The notes: a model not told the origin generated them from the sequence alone. A DNA stretch of 52,103 nt from Lysinibacillus telephonicus (GCF_003966145.1 NZ_RXNR01000028.1:1-52103); one strand, 5' to 3'; positions 8,199 through 17,743 are shown, numbered from the stretch's first letter. Numbers and translations are program-made.

Positions 8199-8431
8199 CA
8201 TTTACTAACAGTTATTATGGTAACAAAAAGCTTTTATTAAATAAATAAAAACTTTGATTATCTGTCTCTTTTACACGTATACACTATTTTTATATTCTTT
8301 TTTATCTCCTTTATTATTTACCTCCTATTATTACTCTAATTATAGTTATATAAATATAGCTAATAAGAATAATTACTGTTATACTTCCAAAATTAATCAC
8401 TTTCTAATTCTATTTTTATACCCACTAGAAA
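8199..8431. other. Intergenic between oppF and the second oppA
   Basis: Very AT-rich spacer separating the oppF terminator from the oppA CodY-like box. It presumably holds the promoter for this oppA copy, but no -35/-10 pair stands out. No credible gene is seen. Confidence 0.4.
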
Positions 8432-8464
8432 AGATGATAATTCATCTGAAGGAATTATCATCTT
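8432..8464 (-). terminator. Terminator of oppF / opp operon
   Basis: On the minus strand AAGATGATAATTC, a short loop, then GAATTATCATCTTTTCT. It is a 13-bp perfect stem just after the oppF stop codon with a short T-tract. It separates the operon from the second oppA. Confidence 0.75.
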
Positions 8465-8470
8465 AATCAT

Positions 8471-9379
8471 TTATATTATCCATTTTTTCAATTGACTATT
8501 AGAGCCATAAACAAAATGATTAGGTAATACCTCTTGTAATTTTGCATGCTCGTCCGTTTCTTCATACTCATAAGGAATTCTTTGACGCTTTCTTTCTGTC
8601 ATAGGATCCGGCAGTGGAACCGCTGATAATAATGACTTTGTATATGGATGAATCGGATTATGATAGATATCTTCTGCCATTCCAATTTCTACAATCTTTC
8701 CTTGATACATAACAGCAATGCGGTCACTAATATATTTTACCATTGATAAATCATGAGCGATAAATAAATATGTTAATTTGCGTTCTTTTTGAAGCCTCTT
8801 TAATAAATTCACTACTTGCGCTTGAATCGAAACGTCTAAAGCGGATATGGGTTCATCTGCAATTATAAAGCTTGGGTCTAAGCTTAAAGCTCGTGCAATA
8901 CCTATACGTTGGCGTTGGCCACCAGAAAATTCATGTGGATAACGATATGCATGCTCGCGATTTAAACCAACAGCTTCTAATAACTCCGCAACTTTCTCAC
9001 GTCTCTGTAGTTTATCTTTATAAAGTCCATGTATATTAAATCCTTCGCTTATAATCTCTCCAGCTGTCATACGAGGGTTTAATGATGCGTATGGGTCTTG
9101 AAAAATCATTTGCATTTCACGATTTAACTCTATTAATTCCTTACGAGATTTTCCAGCGTGAATATTTTTCCCCTTAAATAATATCTCTCCGTCAGTAATA
9201 TCATAAAGGCGGATAATTGAGCGCCCTGTTGTCGATTTACCGCAGCCAGACTCTCCCACTAAACCAAGTGTTTCCCCTTCAAATATATCAAAGCTAATGC
9301 CGTCAACCGCTTTAATCGGATTACTTGGAGAACCGAAATATAGTTTTAAGTTTTTTACTTCGAGCAGTTTTTTAACCAT
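8471..9379 (-). CDS. oppF: Oligopeptide ABC transporter ATPase OppF
   Basis: Cytoplasmic nucleotide-binding subunit, 302 aa. It has Walker A GESGCGKST, Q-loop MIFQDPYASLNPR, signature SGGQRQR, Walker B FIIADEP and the H-loop region FIAHDLS, followed by the oligopeptide/dipeptide C-terminal domain with HPYTKSLL. It pairs with OppD to power peptide uptake. ATG follows AGGAGG, and its start overlaps the end of oppD by 8 nt, implying translational coupling. Confidence 0.93.
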   Translation of the reverse strand: MVKKLLEVKNLKLYFGSPSNPIKAVDGISFDIFEGETLGLVGESGCGKSTTGRSIIRLYDITDGEILFKGKNIHAGKSRKELIELNREMQMIFQDPYASLNPRMTAGEIISEGFNIHGLYKDKLQRREKVAELLEAVGLNREHAYRYPHEFSGGQRQRIGIARALSLDPSFIIADEPISALDVSIQAQVVNLLKRLQKERKLTYLFIAHDLSMVKYISDRIAVMYQGKIVEIGMAEDIYHNPIHPYTKSLLSAVPLPDPMTERKRQRIPYEYEETDEHAKLQEVLPNHFVYGSNSQLKKWII

Positions 9380-10427
9380 TGCCTTTTGCCTCCTTCAAAT
9401 AGCCTTCAATTCTACGAGAAATTGATTCCGGTACAGGTATTTTAGGGGCATTTGGATGCAACAACCACGTTTTGGCATAATGTGTATCCGATACCTGAAA
9501 CATTGGCGGTTCCTTTACATAGTCAATTGCCATAGCAAATTCATTTCTTGCTGCAAATGCATCTCCAATCGGTGGATGAATTAGGTCCGGCGGTGAACCA
9601 GGTATTGTACGCAATTCTTCTTTTACATCGTTTTTTAGGTCAGGCATTGAACCTAAAAGACCCCACGTGTATGGATGTCTTGGATCATAAAAAATATCAT
9701 TAACCGTCCCATACTCAATTATTTGCCCTGCATACATAACCGCTACTCGGTCAGCAACATTGGCAACTACTCCTAAGTCATGTGTAATAAAGATAATCGC
9801 CGTATTTCGTTTCTTTTGAATATCTTTCATCAACTCTAAAATTTGGGCTTGAATTGTGACGTCCAGTGCTGTAGTAGGCTCGTCGGCAATTAACAGCTTA
9901 GGGTCAGCCGCTAACGCAATTGCAATTACTACACGCTGGCGCATCCCTCCGCTAAATTCGTGTGGATATTGTCTGAACCGTTTTTCAGGCATTGGAATAC
10001 CTACTAGTTGCAGCAACTGTATGGCACGCGCTTTAGCCTCGGAATGAGGTATTTTATTATGCTTCAAAATTACTTCTGTAATTTGCCTTCCTACTCGCAT
10101 TGTTGGGTTAAGAGCTGTCATTGGATCCTGAAATATCATTGCGATATCATTTCCCCGAATTAACGACATTTCTTTCTCCGATAAAGGGATTAAATCTCGC
10201 CCTTCAAAAAAGATTTCGCCATCTTCATATATCCCCGGGGGTTGAGGAATCAACTTCATTATCGCATTGCTTGTAACACTTTTCCCTGATCCTGATTCTC
10301 CTACAATCGCCAATGTTTCTCCTTCAAACAATTCAAAGTTAACACCTCGAACTGCTTGTACTAGCCCTGCATATGTTTTAAAGTTGATTTTCAGATTTTT
10401 TACTTCCAGCAATTTTTTTCTCATCAT
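9372..10427 (-). CDS. oppD: Oligopeptide ABC transporter ATPase OppD
   Basis: ATPase subunit of 351 aa. It has Walker A GESGSGKS, Q-loop IFQDPMTALNP, signature SGGMRQR, Walker B LLIADEP, the H-loop FITHDLG and the C-terminal oligopeptide-transport extension with HPYTWGLL and PGSPPDL. ATG 10427 is 5 nt from GGAAGG and preferred over the GTG two codons upstream. It lies 12 nt after oppC and overlaps oppF, in one operon. Confidence 0.93.
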   Translation of the reverse strand: MMRKKLLEVKNLKINFKTYAGLVQAVRGVNFELFEGETLAIVGESGSGKSVTSNAIMKLIPQPPGIYEDGEIFFEGRDLIPLSEKEMSLIRGNDIAMIFQDPMTALNPTMRVGRQITEVILKHNKIPHSEAKARAIQLLQLVGIPMPEKRFRQYPHEFSGGMRQRVVIAIALAADPKLLIADEPTTALDVTIQAQILELMKDIQKKRNTAIIFITHDLGVVANVADRVAVMYAGQIIEYGTVNDIFYDPRHPYTWGLLGSMPDLKNDVKEELRTIPGSPPDLIHPPIGDAFAARNEFAMAIDYVKEPPMFQVSDTHYAKTWLLHPNAPKIPVPESISRRIEGYLKEAKGNG

Positions 10428-10439
10428 TTTCACCTTCCT

Positions 10440-11378
10440 CTATTTACGTAATTTTGGATCAAGAGCATCTCTTAAGCCATCACCAACTGCATTAAATGAG
10501 AAGATAGTTAATGATATAAACAATGCTGGGAAGAATAAACGCCATGGTGCAGAAGTTAATGCACTATTCCCTTCTGAGGCCATTGTTCCCCAACTTGCTG
10601 TTGGTGCAGGGACACCTAAACCTAAGTAACTTAAAAATGACTCAGTAAATATAGCAGTTGGTATTGTTAATGTCATCGTTACTAAAATAGCCCCTAAAGC
10701 ATTAGGTATTATATGTTTTTTAATTAAATGCCACGTACTCGCCCCAAGAGTTCTAGCAGCTAAAACATACTCTTGGTTTTTAATAGATAACACTTCTCCT
10801 CTCACGATGCGCGCCATATTAATCCAACCAGTAATAGATAATGCAATAATCATCGGAAGTAAGCCTGGCTCTAATACAACTAGCAAGATAATCACTACTA
10901 GTAAATACGGCACTGCTGATAGTATGTCTGCGATGCGCATCATAATATTATCAACTCGACCGCCAAATAAACCCGAGATACTTCCCCATAAAACACCAAT
11001 TATTAAATCGATAACAGCAGCCGTAATCCCTATAAAAAGAGAGATACGAGCTCCTTGCCATACACGGACAAACACATCACGACCTAAATCATCTGTACCA
11101 AACCAATGTGCTGCAGATGGTGGTGCATTATAAATTCCAAGCTGCTCGCGGTAGCTGTATGGAGATAAAAAAGGAACGAGAATCGCCATTAATGTAATGA
11201 TGATTAAAGCAACCACTCCAAAAACCGCCAATTTATTTTGACAAAAACGAAGTAATACTTCCTTCCAAAATGATACTGATTTGTCAGCTAACTTTTCAGT
11301 TTCATCATGACGACCACCGACGATCTCAAACATTTCAGGCGGTAGTTTTTCTAATTTATCTTCAGTTTTTATCATCAT
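10440..11378 (-). CDS. oppC: Oligopeptide ABC transporter permease OppC
   Basis: Permease of 312 aa with a long soluble N-terminus, typical of OppC, then about six membrane helices. Landmarks are FGTDDLGRDVFVRVWQGAR and the EAA-type cytoplasmic loop AARTLGASTWHLIKKHIIPN, which contacts the ATPases. The start ATG overlaps the oppB stop by 4 nt (ATGA), and GGAGCGAG is the SD. Confidence 0.93.
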   Translation of the reverse strand: MMIKTEDKLEKLPPEMFEIVGGRHDETEKLADKSVSFWKEVLLRFCQNKLAVFGVVALIIITLMAILVPFLSPYSYREQLGIYNAPPSAAHWFGTDDLGRDVFVRVWQGARISLFIGITAAVIDLIIGVLWGSISGLFGGRVDNIMMRIADILSAVPYLLVVIILLVVLEPGLLPMIIALSITGWINMARIVRGEVLSIKNQEYVLAARTLGASTWHLIKKHIIPNALGAILVTMTLTIPTAIFTESFLSYLGLGVPAPTASWGTMASEGNSALTSAPWRLFFPALFISLTIFSFNAVGDGLRDALDPKLRK

Positions 11379-12304
11379 TTTCTCGCTCCTTTCAATTTAA
11401 TTCGCGGATCAATCAATCCATATAAAATGTCTACAATTAACACTGCAAACAGAAGAATAATTGAATAGAATACAGTTGTACCCATGATGACGGTATAATC
11501 GCGATTTGTAATGCTTGTTACGAAATGTTTTCCCAAGCCAGGTACTGCAAAAATTTGTTCAACAATAAAGCTGCCTGTTACAACTCCTGCTGTAAGTGGA
11601 GCTAAATATGTTATTACAGGCATTAATGCATTTCGTAATGTATGCTTGTATACTATTGTCCACTTACCGAGCCCTTTTGCACGTGCCATTTTTACATAAT
11701 CACTATTTTTCTGTTCAAGCATACTTGCACGAGTAAGCTTCGCTATAAAGCCCATATGTGAAAGAGCGATTGCGAAAGCTGGTAGAATACTATAGATAAA
11801 CCCCTTCCAACCACTTACGGGGAATAGATTAAATTTAAAAGCAAGAAAATATTGCATTAGCCCTGCAAGTACAAAGGAAGGAACTGATATTCCAAGAACT
11901 GCAATAGTTGACGAAAGATAATCAGGAAATCGATTATGGTAAAGTGCAGATATTACTCCAAGTAATATTCCTAAACCTATCGATAAAAGCATTGCCTCCA
12001 TTCCCAACGTAAAGGAAATTGGAAAGCTTTCAGAAATAATATCGTTTGTTGAACGGCCTTTATATTTCATAGATTCACCAAAATCAAAAGTCGCTGTATC
12101 TATTAAATAATCCTTATACTGAATATACCAAGGATTATCCAATCCATATTTAGCATTCAATTGCTCTTCTATTTGCTGCGGAAAGTCACGTTCGCTAGCA
12201 AAAGGGCTGCCAGGTGCTAATCTCATTAAGAAGAATGTAGCAGTAACGATTATAAATAATGCAATAAGTATATAAATAACTCTCTTCAAAATATATTTAA
12301 GCAT
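11375..12304 (-). CDS. oppB: Oligopeptide ABC transporter permease OppB
   Basis: Permease of 309 aa from ATG 12304, which follows GGGAGGG; the frame is open upstream but lacks an SD. It has the OppB-type N-terminus MLKYILKRVIYILIALF, the large external loop with LDNPWYIQYKDYL and the EAA loop ARAKGLGKWTIVYKHTLRNA. It pairs with OppC to form the channel. It is separated from the first oppA by a stem-loop without a T-tract. Confidence 0.93.
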   Translation of the reverse strand: MLKYILKRVIYILIALFIIVTATFFLMRLAPGSPFASERDFPQQIEEQLNAKYGLDNPWYIQYKDYLIDTATFDFGESMKYKGRSTNDIISESFPISFTLGMEAMLLSIGLGILLGVISALYHNRFPDYLSSTIAVLGISVPSFVLAGLMQYFLAFKFNLFPVSGWKGFIYSILPAFAIALSHMGFIAKLTRASMLEQKNSDYVKMARAKGLGKWTIVYKHTLRNALMPVITYLAPLTAGVVTGSFIVEQIFAVPGLGKHFVTSITNRDYTVIMGTTVFYSIILLFAVLIVDILYGLIDPRIKLKGARK

Positions 12305-12362
12305 GTTGAATCCCTCCCTTTTTAAGAAAGCACATAGTAAGACATTAGTTTCCAAAGCATAG

Positions 12363-12400
12363 AAGGCTGCTAGAATCGATTACTCGATATTAGCAGCCTT
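12363..12400 (-). promoter_or_regulatory. Intercistronic stem-loop between oppA and oppB
   Basis: A 10-bp perfect outer stem, AAGGCTGCTA with TAGCAGCCTT, plus an inner CGAT pairing, and no T-run after it. Such elements often stabilise the upstream mRNA or cause partial termination, giving more binding protein than permease. That role is inferred. Confidence 0.6.
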
Positions 12401-12427
12401 AAGAATAGTAACCTCTTCTTAATTTGT

Positions 12428-14080
12428 TTATTTATTAATATCTGTATATTTTAAATATATGTTACCAAGTACATCTGGTTCAATATTTTCTACATAATCT
12501 TTCTTAACAGATAGATTTGTATAGTAGTAAATTGGTGCAACAGGATATTCTGCCATTATGATAGCTTCTGCCTGTTTTAGTAATTCAAGTCGTTTAGCTG
12601 GATCTGTTTCACTATTGGATTGTGTTAACAACTCTGCATATTGCGGATTTTCCCAACCAGTGTCGTTGTTGCCATTTTCAGCTGAGTCATATTGCTCTAA
12701 GAATGTATAAGCATCGTTATAATCTGCTATCCAACCAAGACGTCCAACATCGTAATCTAAATTAGTTAATTTATCTAGGTATACTTGCCATTCTGAATTA
12801 TCAAGTGAAACATCGATACCAAGATTTGTACGCCATCCCTCTTGAATAAATTGAGCAATAGCTGCATGTGCTTCGCTTGTATTAAATGATATATTAATTT
12901 TGATTTCACTAGGGTCAGAAATACCAAGTTCTTTCATCCCTAATTCTAAAGCTTTTTTTGCTTCTTCAATATCATTATCTTTAAAGTAACCACGGTCTTC
13001 TTCAAAGCCTTCAACTGATGGTGGAACCATACCAAGGGCAGGAGTTTGCTCACCTTTTGTAATGTTGTCAATTAACGTTTGTCGGTCAATAGCAAGCGTC
13101 AAGGCTTTACGGATATTTACATTTGATGTAAATTCACCAGTTGTATTGAATTTGTACATATATAAAGCTGTATGGTCTTGAATCTTTAAAATGCCTTCTT
13201 GTTTATATTTATTAATTACATCTAACCCTACAGTTTGGAATGGATTACCTATAAAATCAATTTCCCCAGCATCGAACATTGTTGCTGCAGTTGTTTCGGA
13301 TTCAACCATCGAAATGTTTACCTTGTCTAGAGCAACATTATCTTTATCCCAATAACTTTCACTCTTATCTAATGTAATCGAACCTCCATGTTGCCAATCA
13401 GAAAGAACGAATGGTCCGTTTGAGATAAAGCCTGCTTCAGAATACCAATTTTTGTTTGCTTCAGCTGTAGCTTTATGAATTGGGAAATATGTTTTAAATG
13501 CTGTTAATTCTAAGAAGTATGGCGTTGGGTTTTCTAATGTAACCTTAAGCGTTTTTTCATCAACTACTTCAATCCCTAAATCTTCTACAGTACCTTCCCC
13601 AAGGTTATAACTTTGCGCTCCTTTGATAGGATATAAAATTGATGCATATTCAGAGGCATTTTCGGGGTTTAATGCAAATTCCCAAGCATAAGCAAAATCC
13701 TCTGCTGTTACAGGGTCACCGTTCGACCATTGTGCGTCCCTTAATGTGAAGGTATAAGTTAATAAATCCTCGCTCACCTCGACATTTTCAGCGGCAGCAT
13801 TAATGACCTCTCCATCCTTTAAAGTTGTTAACCCTTCAAATAAACTTCTTATAATTACATCCGATGTAGTATCTGTAGCTAATTGCGGATGTAAAGATGG
13901 TGGTTCAGATGGAATGACTAAATTTATTTCCTTTGGACCTTCCGAAGCTTCTTCTGGAGCATCATCTGTTGATGGCTCTTCTGAAGTAGCTGGTTCTTCC
14001 TCCCCTCCAAAATTACACGCTGCTAATAAGAGAGTTAAGCCAAGTAACATCAGTAGCAAAAAGAAACTTCTTTTCATCAT
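12428..14080 (-). CDS. oppA: Oligopeptide ABC transporter binding lipoprotein (OppA paralogue 1)
   Basis: Binding lipoprotein of about 550 aa that delivers peptides to OppBCDF. It has signal peptide and lipobox LAAC, then an acidic Glu/Ser/Asp-rich linker (about residues 26-50) that the other oppA lacks. The SBP family 5 domain follows, opening with INLVIPSEPPSLHPQ. The ATG at 14080 is 6 nt from AAGGGGG; an upstream extension in frame covers the CodY-like box and is unlikely to be coding. It is the first gene of the opp operon. The high similarity to the copy at 6544-8154 points to gene duplication. Confidence 0.93.
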   Translation of the reverse strand: MMKRSFFLLLMLLGLTLLLAACNFGGEEEPATSEEPSTDDAPEEASEGPKEINLVIPSEPPSLHPQLATDTTSDVIIRSLFEGLTTLKDGEVINAAAENVEVSEDLLTYTFTLRDAQWSNGDPVTAEDFAYAWEFALNPENASEYASILYPIKGAQSYNLGEGTVEDLGIEVVDEKTLKVTLENPTPYFLELTAFKTYFPIHKATAEANKNWYSEAGFISNGPFVLSDWQHGGSITLDKSESYWDKDNVALDKVNISMVESETTAATMFDAGEIDFIGNPFQTVGLDVINKYKQEGILKIQDHTALYMYKFNTTGEFTSNVNIRKALTLAIDRQTLIDNITKGEQTPALGMVPPSVEGFEEDRGYFKDNDIEEAKKALELGMKELGISDPSEIKINISFNTSEAHAAIAQFIQEGWRTNLGIDVSLDNSEWQVYLDKLTNLDYDVGRLGWIADYNDAYTFLEQYDSAENGNNDTGWENPQYAELLTQSNSETDPAKRLELLKQAEAIIMAEYPVAPIYYYTNLSVKKDYVENIEPDVLGNIYLKYTDINK

Positions 14081-14103
14081 AAAAATCCCCCTTCTTTTTT
14101 CTT

Positions 14104-14118
14104 TGTTTTCTGAAAATA
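14104..14118. promoter_or_regulatory. CodY-like box upstream of the opp operon
   Basis: Minus strand TATTTTCAGAAAACA matches AATTTTCWGAAAATT at 12 of 15 positions and is located just before the oppA SD. CodY represses peptide uptake genes in many Bacillales when branched-chain amino acids and GTP are abundant. Confidence 0.5.
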
Positions 14119-14527
14119 GAATCAACATAATCATTAAAAGTTAAAGATTTTTTTAAATATTTTATTAGGAAAGTTTTTTATTAATTTATATTTCTAGTAA
14201 TAATGACTTTTTAAAAATTTAATACGTTAAAGTGATAGATTGAAATTGAAGGTAATATAGTTTATTTTTATACACACACACAGTTGCAATCTTTCTTTTT
14301 TCATAATATTCAGTTTATATTTATGATGGGTATATCTAAAATAGAACTTAATGATATGCCATAATATGATTTAAATGATGTGCTTTTAATTATTTCTTCA
14401 CAAATCTAATAAGTTATAAAAGAAAGACGTGTTCCTCCGATTTATATATTTTTTATTAGGCTTGAATACATAAATTTGAAGAGCTAATATAGGTTTATAC
14501 TTTATTTAGAAAAGAGATGTTTTACAA
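14119..14527. other. Divergent intergenic region opp / MFS
   Basis: About 400 nt of very AT-rich DNA between the opp operon and the divergent MFS gene. On the plus strand TTGAAT, 17 nt, TAATAT just upstream of 14490 is a possible promoter for the MFS gene. A short ACACACACAC tract is present near 14275. I see no gene or clear RNA structure. Confidence 0.4.
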
Positions 14528-15718
14528 TTGCAACAAACAAAACTTTGGACAAAAGATTTCGTCCTTTTTTTATGTGCAAATTTCTTCATTGCATTAACGT
14601 TTTATTTATTAATGACAACTTTAGCCGTATATGCAATTGATGAGTTTGACGCTTCTCAGAGTGAAGCAGGATTAGCTGCAAGTATTTATGTTATCGGTGC
14701 ACTCGTCGCAAGATTATTTGCTGGCAAATATGTTGAGGTGTTTGGCCGAAAAAAAACATTATACTTTAGCTTATTTTTAGCTTTCATCACAGTGGTTGCC
14801 TATTTTCCTATCAATAGTCTCCTAGTACTTTTTATTGTTCGTTTCATTCACGGAATTTCATTTGGCATTTCAAGTACAGCCATTGCAACTACAGTAATGG
14901 ATTCAGTTCCGAGCAATCGACGTGGAGAGGGTACTAGTTATTTTTCTTTAAGCTCCGCTGCCGCTACTGCTGTTGGTCCATTTTTAGGTCTTTATATCAC
15001 CCAACATTTCGACTTTAATGTCATTTTTATGATTTGTACCGCATTAACTATTTTCTCAATAGTAGTGATTCTTTTCACAAAAGTCCGCGAAGCCGACTTA
15101 ACTACTGAAGAGCGACAAGCTATGAGAGGTGGCTTAAAATTAGGAGACTTTATTGAAAAGGCTGCCTTGCCAATTTCGCTTATGATGGTCATTATTGGCA
15201 TGGGGTACTCTGGAATAGTTTCTTTTATTAACACGTACGCAATTGAGATTAATTTAACGAAAGCAGCTTCAATATTCTTTATTGTATATGCGGTTGTGTT
15301 ATTCATTTCAAGGCCAATTACGGGGAAAATGCTTGATTCAAAGGGAGATAATATAGTTATCTATCCAGCCATTATTTGTTTTTCATTTAGCTTAATTTTA
15401 ATGGGAATAGCAAAAAACAGCTTTACTTTACTAGCCGCTGCGATTTTTTTAGCCCTTGGATTTGGTACTCTTATGTCATGTATGCAAGCAATCGCCATCA
15501 AAGTATCTCCACGAAAGAGTGTAGGTCTTGCAACTTCTACCTATTTTATTTGTATGGATGGAGGAATGGGATTAGGGCCGTTTTTAATCGGTCTCATTAT
15601 ACCACTCACTGATTTTAGAGGAATGTATATTTTATGTGCTGCTGTTATTCTTTGTATGATTGTCGTATATTATCTAATTCATGGAAGAAAATCTAGCAAG
15701 CCACAATTAGATATATAA
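14528..15718 (+). CDS. MFS transporter (YwoG-like)
   Basis: Predicted 12-TM major facilitator of 396 aa. Motif-A-like loop GKYVEVFGRKKTLYF (about residues 66-80) and RFIHGISFGISSTA in helix 4 are typical of drug/sugar efflux MFS proteins such as B. subtilis YwoG. The start is TTG at 14528, about 10 nt after AAGAGATG; no better ATG exists in frame. The substrate is unknown. It is followed 98 nt later by a TSUP gene on the same strand. Confidence 0.8.
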   Translation: MQQTKLWTKDFVLFLCANFFIALTFYLLMTTLAVYAIDEFDASQSEAGLAASIYVIGALVARLFAGKYVEVFGRKKTLYFSLFLAFITVVAYFPINSLLVLFIVRFIHGISFGISSTAIATTVMDSVPSNRRGEGTSYFSLSSAAATAVGPFLGLYITQHFDFNVIFMICTALTIFSIVVILFTKVREADLTTEERQAMRGGLKLGDFIEKAALPISLMMVIIGMGYSGIVSFINTYAIEINLTKAASIFFIVYAVVLFISRPITGKMLDSKGDNIVIYPAIICFSFSLILMGIAKNSFTLLAAAIFLALGFGTLMSCMQAIAIKVSPRKSVGLATSTYFICMDGGMGLGPFLIGLIIPLTDFRGMYILCAAVILCMIVVYYLIHGRKSSKPQLDI

Positions 15719-15816
15719 TGTCGAAGAATAATTAACTAAGTTTGCACTTTTTTGACTGATATATTCTTACCTATTTTATGGTCAAGGTTGAGGCTTTAAT
15801 TGGAAGGTTGATGCTC

Positions 15817-16587
15817 ATGTTTTTAGAATTAGATCCGTCGCTTATTTTAATATTATTTCTATTTGGATTTTTAGCTGCGTTTATTGATTCTGTCGTCGGT
15901 GGGGGCGGATTGATTTCTTTACCGGCATTATTTTTTACAGGCTTAAGTCCTTCTGCAGCAGTTGCAACGAATAAACTTGCTGGAACAATGGGATCACTGA
16001 CAAGCGCCATTACATTTTATCGTTCTGGTCAACTTGATTTAAAAACAATTGCAAAGCTTTTCCCGATTGTTTTTATTTCTGCCATGGTTGGAGCTTGGAT
16101 CGTTCACCTAATGGATCCAAATGTATTAAAGCCATTAATGCTTTTCATGCTCGCGGTAGTTGGTGTATATACTGTTTTGAAAAAAGATTGGGGCAGCATT
16201 TCAACCTTCAAAAAACTTACTACTAAGAAATTAATTGGTTTTATTATACTAGTTTCTGCAATTGGATTTTACGATGGCTTTTTAGGACCCGGAACAGGTT
16301 CGTTTTTAATCTTTGCTTTCTTAATGATAGGCTTTGATTTCTTAAAAGCAGCAGGAAATGCAAAGTTTTTAAATTTTGCTAGTAATATTGGAGCACTTGT
16401 TATGTTTCTATTTTTAGGTCAAATTAATTTTGCATATGGTCTAATCATGGGGACTGCACAAATTATAGGTGCAGTTTGCGGCTCAAAATTTGCTATTAAG
16501 CGCGGCAGTGGCTATGTTCGAGTGTTATTTATTGTTGTCACAGTACTCCTATTAGCAAAAAATACTTATGATTATTTCTTTAGTTGA
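15817..16587 (+). CDS. TSUP-family (TauE/SafE) anion exporter
   Basis: About 256 aa with eight or so membrane helices in two repeats, each carrying a Gly-rich motif: DSVVGGGGLISLPAL in the first half and DGFLGPGTGSFLIF in the second. This is the hallmark of the TauE/SafE/TSUP family, which moves sulfite, sulfonates or other sulfur compounds. The frame opens at 15778, but that ATG has no SD; GGAAGG at 15802-15807 fits ATG 15817 (9 nt) and the family N-terminus. The substrate is not determinable. Confidence 0.85.
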   Translation: MFLELDPSLILILFLFGFLAAFIDSVVGGGGLISLPALFFTGLSPSAAVATNKLAGTMGSLTSAITFYRSGQLDLKTIAKLFPIVFISAMVGAWIVHLMDPNVLKPLMLFMLAVVGVYTVLKKDWGSISTFKKLTTKKLIGFIILVSAIGFYDGFLGPGTGSFLIFAFLMIGFDFLKAAGNAKFLNFASNIGALVMFLFLGQINFAYGLIMGTAQIIGAVCGSKFAIKRGSGYVRVLFIVVTVLLLAKNTYDYFFS

Positions 16588-16651
16588 TAAGGTTCAAAAA
16601 ATAGTGGTCACCACCTAAAGAGCATCATTTTAAAGCCTATAATATAAAGAA

Positions 16652-16688
16652 AGGGGGATGTTCACATGATGATTACTGAACATCCCCC
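16652..16688 (-). terminator. Terminator of the EF-G-binding protein gene
   Basis: GGGGGATGTTCA (16653-16664) pairs with TGAACATCCCCC (16677-16688), followed on the minus strand by TTTCTTTATATT. It lies between convergent genes and mainly suits the minus-strand gene. Confidence 0.8.
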
Positions 16689-16694
16689 CAACTA

Positions 16695-17327
16695 TTATAG
16701 TAGAGTTTCTACAAAGTCATTTAATTTACTTATGTCTGTTAATGTTTCATTACAAGCTACACTATCTTCACAAATGTAATTTCCTCGTTTTGTATATGTT
16801 CCAAGAGTAGGGCCACTTTTTGAAGTCATTAACATTCCTACTTTCGCCTGACGGTTGCAAACTGTGCATATCCCTACTTTTTCAGTATTACTAAATACGC
16901 CGCGCAACCCTTTCAATTTTCCATCTTCTCTATAGACGATATACTTACGATTAGTACCAGAGTCAACCCAGCTTAAATAAGTAATCTCTTTCCAATCGAT
17001 TTGTTCAAGATTTGGAATTCTTAATTTTTTATCCTTTGGGAAAAGCTTCTTGAACTCATTTTCTGTTGGACGCTTAAAAGGTTCTACATATTGTTTAATA
17101 TCAACAATAAAAATTTCCAGCTGTTCTTTTGTACGCAAACCAAAAATTGGCTGCAATAACAGCTGTTGTTCAACATCGCTAAAATATAACTTATTATTTA
17201 TTTCTTCTTGGACGAGAGCTTGAATCGCTTGTATGACGTTTTGGTCCTTTGATGATGTATATGCACTTAAGATTTTCTTTGCTTGTTTTTTAACAAATTG
17301 ATATTGCTCAACATTCATGAAATTCAT
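16695..17327 (-). CDS. Elongation factor G-binding protein, FusB/FusC family
   Basis: A 210-aa protein of typical FusB-family length. It has a helical N-terminal domain, then a C-terminal zinc-binding treble-clef domain with CTVCNRQ (about residues 153-159) and CEDSVACN. FusB-type proteins bind EF-G and release it from ribosomes stalled by fusidic acid; chromosomal homologues in Bacillales are often annotated FBP. Resistance by this copy is likely but untested. ATG has AAGGAGTG upstream. A CD3324-family gene lies 150 nt upstream on the same strand. Confidence 0.85.
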   Translation of the reverse strand: MNFMNVEQYQFVKKQAKKILSAYTSSKDQNVIQAIQALVQEEINNKLYFSDVEQQLLLQPIFGLRTKEQLEIFIVDIKQYVEPFKRPTENEFKKLFPKDKKLRIPNLEQIDWKEITYLSWVDSGTNRKYIVYREDGKLKGLRGVFSNTEKVGICTVCNRQAKVGMLMTSKSGPTLGTYTKRGNYICEDSVACNETLTDISKLNDFVETLL

Positions 17328-17479
17328 TTAGAACACTCCTTTTGCTATAGCGTACAGAAAATGTACAAACTCAGCAATTGGAGACATTTTTTTAAATTAA
17401 ACTATACATAACATAAAGAGGGTTAAAATTTTGCAACCCTTTAATCAATATCATAAATAACCTAATAACCTTAAGTTCT

Positions 17480-17743
17480 TTATTTTCGATAAACAATCTT
17501 TTTGATCGTTTCAATCGATAAATGATATTGCTCTGCCAAGCTTTGAATAGGCGTCCCTTCTTGAAATAACATTTTAATATGTTCATTTCGTTTTTGCAGC
17601 CTTAATCTCTCCCCAGAAAGGACGCCCCATTGTACACGTTTATTTTCAGGCTTTGGAATATAGATTAAGTCACCTTGAACATACTTCTGTATTTCATCAA
17701 GTAATTCTTTTGGTAATATATCATGTGCATTTACATAACGCAT
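17480..17743 (-). CDS. CD3324-family small HTH-like protein
   Basis: An 87-aa protein opening MRYVNAHDILPKELLDEIQK, a pattern I associate with the CD3324 family of Firmicutes. The C-terminal part (SLAEQYHLSIETIKKIVYR, about residues 67-85) has the look of a helix-turn-helix. The role is unknown, possibly DNA binding. ATG 17743 is preferred over the TTG two codons upstream because it lies about 6 nt from AAAGGAGAG. TTACTTT/AAAGTAA arms next to the SD can form a 7-bp hairpin, and a 32-codon ORF precedes it. Confidence 0.7.
   Translation of the reverse strand: MRYVNAHDILPKELLDEIQKYVQGDLIYIPKPENKRVQWGVLSGERLRLQKRNEHIKMLFQEGTPIQSLAEQYHLSIETIKKIVYRK

Noticed and set aside
17331-17390. A 19-codon ORF ending directly at the fusB-type start codon, a possible fusB leader peptide
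   Set aside because: No SD precedes its ATG (only an A-run), no terminator follows, and its 3' end is just the SD of the next gene read as codons.
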